Source of the DNA: Clostridia bacterium
GTDB lineage: Bacteria; Bacillota_A; Clostridia; Oscillospirales; CAG-272
DNA length: 8,597 nt
Assembly (NCBI GenBank): GCA_017467225.1
Contig: JAFTSR010000379.1
Coordinates: 1 to 8,597 of the forward strand
Direction: 5' to 3'
A program made the translations under genes and the position numbers. The notes beneath the pieces are model-generated. The model was not told the DNA's origin. It did no database searches and saw nothing but the letters and a program-made list of their open reading frames with translations. Shown here piece after piece: positions 5,729-8,597 of the stretch; the stretch's first letter is position 1, and each line of letters starts with the position of its first letter.

Positions 5729-6823
5729 TTAATGCTCCTTGAGAGAATCCATCAGCTTTTGCATATCCGGACGACGCATCAGCGGTGCGTACAGATGTGC
5801 GCAGGTCTCCTCAAGATATGTCATCTGGCTTTCTACCTTCTTCTCGTGTCCTGCGCGTCCGCGATCAGCACGGCTGACGGTATATCCGCGCAAAAGCGGC
5901 GTGGTGTAGGTGTACTCCTCAGGCAGAGCATCATAAGATTTAGCATGAGTGAAGGCCAGTTGCAGCTGATCCATGGCAGCGTCGGGATTTTCGGTCATAA
6001 CGTAGCGATTGGCAAGCCAGAAACAGAAATCACTCATATGATAGTGGAAGAAGCCGAAATCACCGTCGGGAATCAATTGCTCGATCACGCCGATGGCGCG
6101 GCGCAGATATCCCAGCTGATCAACACGGTTGAAGGAGGTGTCCTCCAGAGCAATATGACGGATCTGAATCAAAAGATTTTCCAGCGTCTCAGCCAAGGCG
6201 CAGCGGCTGTGAGTCAAACGAATGTCGCTGCCCGATTCAAAGAGCATGGAGATCATCTGATGCTTGGTCTGAAAGGCAGAAGGGAAGCCGGAAAGCACGG
6301 CGACCGCCTGCTCGTCCTCGTTGTCAAGATAATGCAGCTGAGACAAAAGATCCATGGCATAATAACGGATGGATTCAATGCCGCATTCCTCTAAAATGTG
6401 ACGGCAAGCGCGCTGCAGCTCCAGCTTGTGCGCGGCAAAGCCGTCCTCAACAGCGGGATCAGCACACAAATATTCGGTGTACAGCTTGATGATACGGAAA
6501 TCGTCCGGGTACTCCGTATAGGCCTTTTTGACCAGCGCATATTTGGCCGCTACGTCATCGGTAGCGTCCAGAGCGGTATATTCCTTTAAGTAGCCCTCAA
6601 TGTCAGACTCGCGGCGAGCAACGGTAACGCCGAGAATTTCATCCGCCGATACACGGAAAAAATTTGCCATGGGAACGATCATGGAAATATCAGGCAAGGA
6701 ATCACCGCGCTCCCATTTGCTGACTGCCTGGCAGGAAAGTCCCAAATGAAGTGCCAATGCCTCTTGCGTGATTTTACGCTCGCGACGCAGCTTTTTAATA
6801 TTCTCACCGATTACTGTACTCAT
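5729..6823 (-). CDS. XRE-family helix-turn-helix regulator with long C-terminal domain
   Basis: A 364-residue protein. Residues 5-67 form a classic XRE DNA-binding domain: helix 2 is at TQEALALHLG (19-28) and the recognition helix at SCQAVSKWERG (30-40), followed by PDISMIVPMANFFRVSADEILGV. The remaining 295 residues are mostly helical with repeated aromatic and leucine positions, perhaps TPR-like. No enzymatic motif was recognised, and I cannot name the ligand or partner. The start at ATG 6823 has GGAGG (6833-6837) nine bases upstream. A longer frame beginning at GTG 6877 lacks a ribosome-binding site. It has its own promoter and runs into dtxR 33 bases later, so the two regulators are probably made together. 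Target genes are unknown; autoregulation is common for this class but not shown here. Confidence 0.85.
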   Translation of the reverse strand: MSTVIGENIKKLRRERKITQEALALHLGLSCQAVSKWERGDSLPDISMIVPMANFFRVSADEILGVTVARRESDIEGYLKEYTALDATDDVAAKYALVKKAYTEYPDDFRIIKLYTEYLCADPAVEDGFAAHKLELQRACRHILEECGIESIRYYAMDLLSQLHYLDNEDEQAVAVLSGFPSAFQTKHQMISMLFESGSDIRLTHSRCALAETLENLLIQIRHIALEDTSFNRVDQLGYLRRAIGVIEQLIPDGDFGFFHYHMSDFCFWLANRYVMTENPDAAMDQLQLAFTHAKSYDALPEEYTYTTPLLRGYTVSRADRGRAGHEKKVESQMTYLEETCAHLYAPLMRRPDMQKLMDSLKEH

Positions 6824-6898
6824 AATATCATCCTCCACTATGTCAATTCCTCGGATGCGATATCCGGCGGAAGACACTCAAAAAATAGCTCATATATT

Positions 6899-6926
6899 AG
6901 TATAACAGATTTTTGAAAATTTGCAA
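6899..6926 (-). promoter_or_regulatory. extended -10 promoter for the XRE-dtxR unit
   Basis: On the minus strand TTGCAA (6921-6926) and TATACT (6899-6904) are 16 bases apart, and TGT directly precedes the -10, giving an extended -10 element (TG-N-TATACT). Transcription would start near 6892, leaving a leader of about 70 bases before ATG 6823. The surrounding sequence is very AT-rich. Confidence 0.75.
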
Positions 6927-6986
6927 GCACTTTTGATAAATTTTTTCATAATTTGCCGCCTTTTTTACAAATTTCTTCAAAAATCA

Positions 6987-7020
6987 GACAAAAGCGGGTA
7001 AGTCAATCTGACTCACCCGC
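6987..7020 (-). terminator. intrinsic terminator of clpC
   Basis: GCGGGTAAGTCA (6994-7005) pairs with TGACTCACCCGC (7009-7020), a 12-bp stem with one mismatch/wobble and a three-base loop. Read on the minus strand it is followed by TTTTGT and more T-rich sequence. The stem includes the clpC stop codon and the last few codons, so the coding end and the terminator are the same DNA. Confidence 0.85.
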
Positions 7021-8379
7021 TGTCTTTGATCCGTGAATGACTATGCAATGATAGCCTTGATCTGCATAAGAAATTTCTGCCGTATCCCCACAGGATAGCT
7101 CTCCGCGAAGCAGCATCCCGGCCAAAAGGTTTTCGATCTTCTCGGTGATGGTACGGCGCAGGGGACGCGCTCCGACACCGCGCTCGCCTTCTTCCCGGCA
7201 AAGCGCAAGTATGGCACCATCATCAACTGTCAGCGTAATTCCCATCTCACAAAGGCGCGCCGCTGTTTTTTGCAGCAAAAGAGAAGCAATTTTTGTAAGA
7301 TGCTGCTCTTGCAGAGGAGAAAACCATATGATTCCATCCAGGCGATTGAGCAGCTCCGGGCGAAACACACTGCGCAGATGCTGCTCACGTTTCTCTTGCT
7401 TTTGCTGTTGCATAGATTCCTCTGCCGTCAAGGAAGAAAATCCGCTGCGATGCGCACTTCCAACCATCCCCTCACCGATATTGGAGGTCAGAATCAGAAT
7501 GGTATTTTTGAAATCGACCGATCGACCGGATGAATCGCTCAGCACGCCGTCCTCCAGAATCTGCAGCAGTAGATGATAAACGTCGCCGTGTGCTTTTTCG
7601 ATTTCATCAAACAGTACAACGCTGTACGGGCGACGACGAACACGCTCGGTCAGTTGACCGCCTTCCTCAAAGCCAATGTAACCTGGAGGAGAACCGATTA
7701 AACGGGAGACGCTGTGCCGCTCGGTATATTCGGACATATCCAGCCGAATTAAGGCATCACTTGTATCAAACAGCTCTTGTGCCAGTACGCGGCAAAGCTC
7801 TGTTTTTCCAACGCCGCTGCTGCCTGCAAACATAAAGGAGCAGATTGGACGGTTGGGATCACGAATGCCGCTTTGATTGCGCCGGATGGCACGGCACAGA
7901 ACACCAATGGCTTCCGTTTGTCCTATGACGCGCTCATTAAGCCGGTTTTCCAGCGAAAGTAGCATTTGCTCGTGCTCCGTACCGTTAGCTTTGATGGGAG
8001 TGCCTACGCGATTGGCAAGCAGCTCGGCTATATGCTCACGGCTCAGCACCGGCATCCTTCCGCTTTGCTCTTGTTCCCAACGCGCGCGAACAGCGCTTTC
8101 GCTTTCCCGTAGTGCCAAGCATTGATCGCGCAGCTTGGCTGCTTGCTCAAAATCCTGTCGCAGAATCGCGGTTTCCTTATCAAGCTCTGCAGCCTCCAGC
8201 TGTTCACGGCAGTAGAGTAAGGTCTCCGGTTCCTCCTTGGTTCGAATGCGAAGCATGGCACAGCCTTCGTCAAGCAAGTCAATCGCCTTATCGGGCAGAT
8301 TGCGATCCGGGATGTACCGCATGGACAGATCAACTGCTGCAACGATCGCATCTCTTGAAATTTCGATCTGATGAAATTC
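7003..8379 (-). CDS. clpC: ClpC-type AAA+ unfoldase, C-terminal two thirds, 5' part disrupted by inversion
   Basis: Hsp100/ClpC unfolds proteins for the ClpP protease. Minus-strand coding runs from [39 protein letters not shown] (end of the first ATPase domain), through a UVR-like middle motif ([17 protein letters not shown]), to the second ATPase domain. That domain has Walker A GSSGVGKT, Walker [12 protein letters not shown], sensor LTSNIG, arginine finger RPELLNRLD and sensor 2 GARPLRR. The ATG at 8322 is internal and has no ribosome-binding site. ClpC sequence clearly continues upstream of it to 8379. Beyond that this strand stops making ClpC sense, and the frame meets a stop at 8434-8436. 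The preceding ClpC piece is on the opposite strand. As drawn, the gene cannot make a full-length protein. Confidence 0.9.
   Translation of the reverse strand, partial: EFHQIEISRDAIVAAVDLSMRYIPDRNLPDKAIDLLDEGCAMLRIRTKEEPETLLYCREQLEAAELDKETAILRQDFEQAAKLRDQCLALRESESAVRARWEQEQSGRMPVLSREHIAELLANRVGTPIKANGTEHEQMLLSLENRLNERVIGQTEAIGVLCRAIRRNQSGIRDPNRPICSFMFAGSSGVGKTELCRVLAQELFDTSDALIRLDMSEYTERHSVSRLIGSPPGYIGFEEGGQLTERVRRRPYSVVLFDEIEKAHGDVYHLLLQILEDGVLSDSSGRSVDFKNTILILTSNIGEGMVGSAHRSGFSSLTAEESMQQQKQEKREQHLRSVFRPELLNRLDGIIWFSPLQEQHLTKIASLLLQKTAARLCEMGITLTVDDGAILALCREEGERGVGARPLRRTITEKIENLLAGMLLRGELSCGDTAEISYADQGYHCIVIHGSKTAGESD
8370..8379. repeat. 10-bp shared junction sequence of the clpC inversion
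   Basis: GATGAAATTC is read on the plus strand as D-E-I of Walker B, and on the minus strand its complement is part of E-F-H-Q. Both readings are good ClpC sequence, so in the intact gene this sequence would be present twice as an inverted repeat. One copy lies at the Walker B motif and one about 240 bases later. Confidence 0.7.
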
Positions 8380-8597
8380 ACACGCTGGTCGGTGCCGGAG
8401 CCGCAGAGGGTGCCATCGATGCCGCGAACATGATCAAGCCGGCGCTTGCTCGCGGAGAGCTGCGTCTGATCGGTGCCACCACGCATCAAGAATATCACCG
8501 CTATATTGAAAAGGACGCGGCTCTGGAGCGTCGCTTACAGCAGATTGAAATTTTGCCTCCCTACCGCGACACTTGTATTTATATTTTAGAAGGTCGT
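8370..8597 (+). CDS. inverted internal segment of clpC (first ATPase domain), runs off window
   Basis: The plus strand encodes [17 protein letters not shown] followed by [20 protein letters not shown] and [24 protein letters not shown]. This is unmistakably the Walker B to arginine-finger part of the first ATPase domain of ClpC. It ends at ...CIYILEGR. In Bacillus ClpC the next residues, about five, lead straight into the position where the minus-strand clpC piece begins. So the two pieces are adjacent parts of one protein in opposite orientation, not two copies of a gene. No start codon or ribosome-binding site precedes it on the plus strand. The far end of the segment lies just beyond the window. 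Confidence 0.88.

Noticed and set aside
5732..6394. 220-codon plus-strand frame opposite the XRE gene
   Set aside because: It is antisense to a protein with a clear HTH domain, has no promoter or ribosome-binding site, and its translation matches nothing recognisable.
6838..6843. TTGACA on the minus strand near the XRE start as a -35 box
   Set aside because: It lies next to the ribosome-binding site and start codon, so any -10 would fall inside the coding region; the promoter at 6899-6926 fits much better.
8043..8498. Open frame of 151 codons on the minus strand crossing the clpC junction
   Set aside because: It is out of frame with ClpC on the minus strand, antisense to ClpC beyond 8379, and matches no family; it is a by-product of the inversion.
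8370..8597. A second, complete clp gene facing the first
   Set aside because: The plus-strand piece ends exactly where the minus-strand piece begins in the ClpC protein, with no overlap beyond the 10-bp repeat. One flipped gene explains this better than two genes.

Overview
The window reads as chromosome of a sporulating, anaerobic-type Firmicute, most likely class Clostridia (Oscillospirales-like). The evidence is the hup-rqcP-yabP-yabQ-divIC gene order, the sporulation-only genes yabP and yabQ, a ClpC-type unfoldase, and Gram-positive Shine-Dalgarno sequences and promoters. The genus cannot be named from sequence alone.

Layout. Bases 1-2408 (+) hold one closely spaced cluster: the end of an HU-family DNA-binding protein, rqcP (ribosome quality control), yabP and yabQ (sporulation), divIC/ftsB (division) and smpB (trans-translation). 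It ends in a strong intrinsic terminator at 2421-2456. A clear sigma-A promoter (2480-2508) then drives dxs (isoprenoid precursor synthesis) and an overlapping-operon AAC(3)-family N-acetyltransferase. A two-way terminator at 5278-5323 separates these from a minus-strand pair: an XRE-type regulator (with its own extended -10 promoter), followed by a DtxR-family metal regulator. Further right, also on the minus strand, lies clpC with its terminator at 6994-7020.

Two points stand out. First, clpC is broken by what looks like a local inversion of about 250 bp. The minus strand carries the end of the first ATPase domain through the C-terminus. Immediately beyond it, from 8370 to the window end, the PLUS strand encodes the directly preceding ClpC piece (Walker B DE through the arginine-finger region). 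The two pieces meet at a shared 10-bp sequence. It is either an intragenic invertible or rearranged segment, or an assembly/amplification chimera. Second, the yabP ribosome-binding site lies in the right arm of a perfect 12-bp stem, and a good sigma-E-like promoter overlaps the left arm. Transcripts reading through from hup-rqcP would hide the yabP start, while sigma-E transcripts would start inside the loop and leave it free. That would let divIC and smpB be expressed during growth from the same operon while yabP and yabQ stay silent until sporulation.

The functions also connect. RqcP (alanine tailing of stalled chains), SmpB (tmRNA tagging) and ClpC (a possible unfoldase for marked proteins) all belong to ribosome rescue and protein turnover. 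No stretch over 300 bases lacks a gene; the longest gap (6824-7002) holds the XRE promoter and the clpC terminator.
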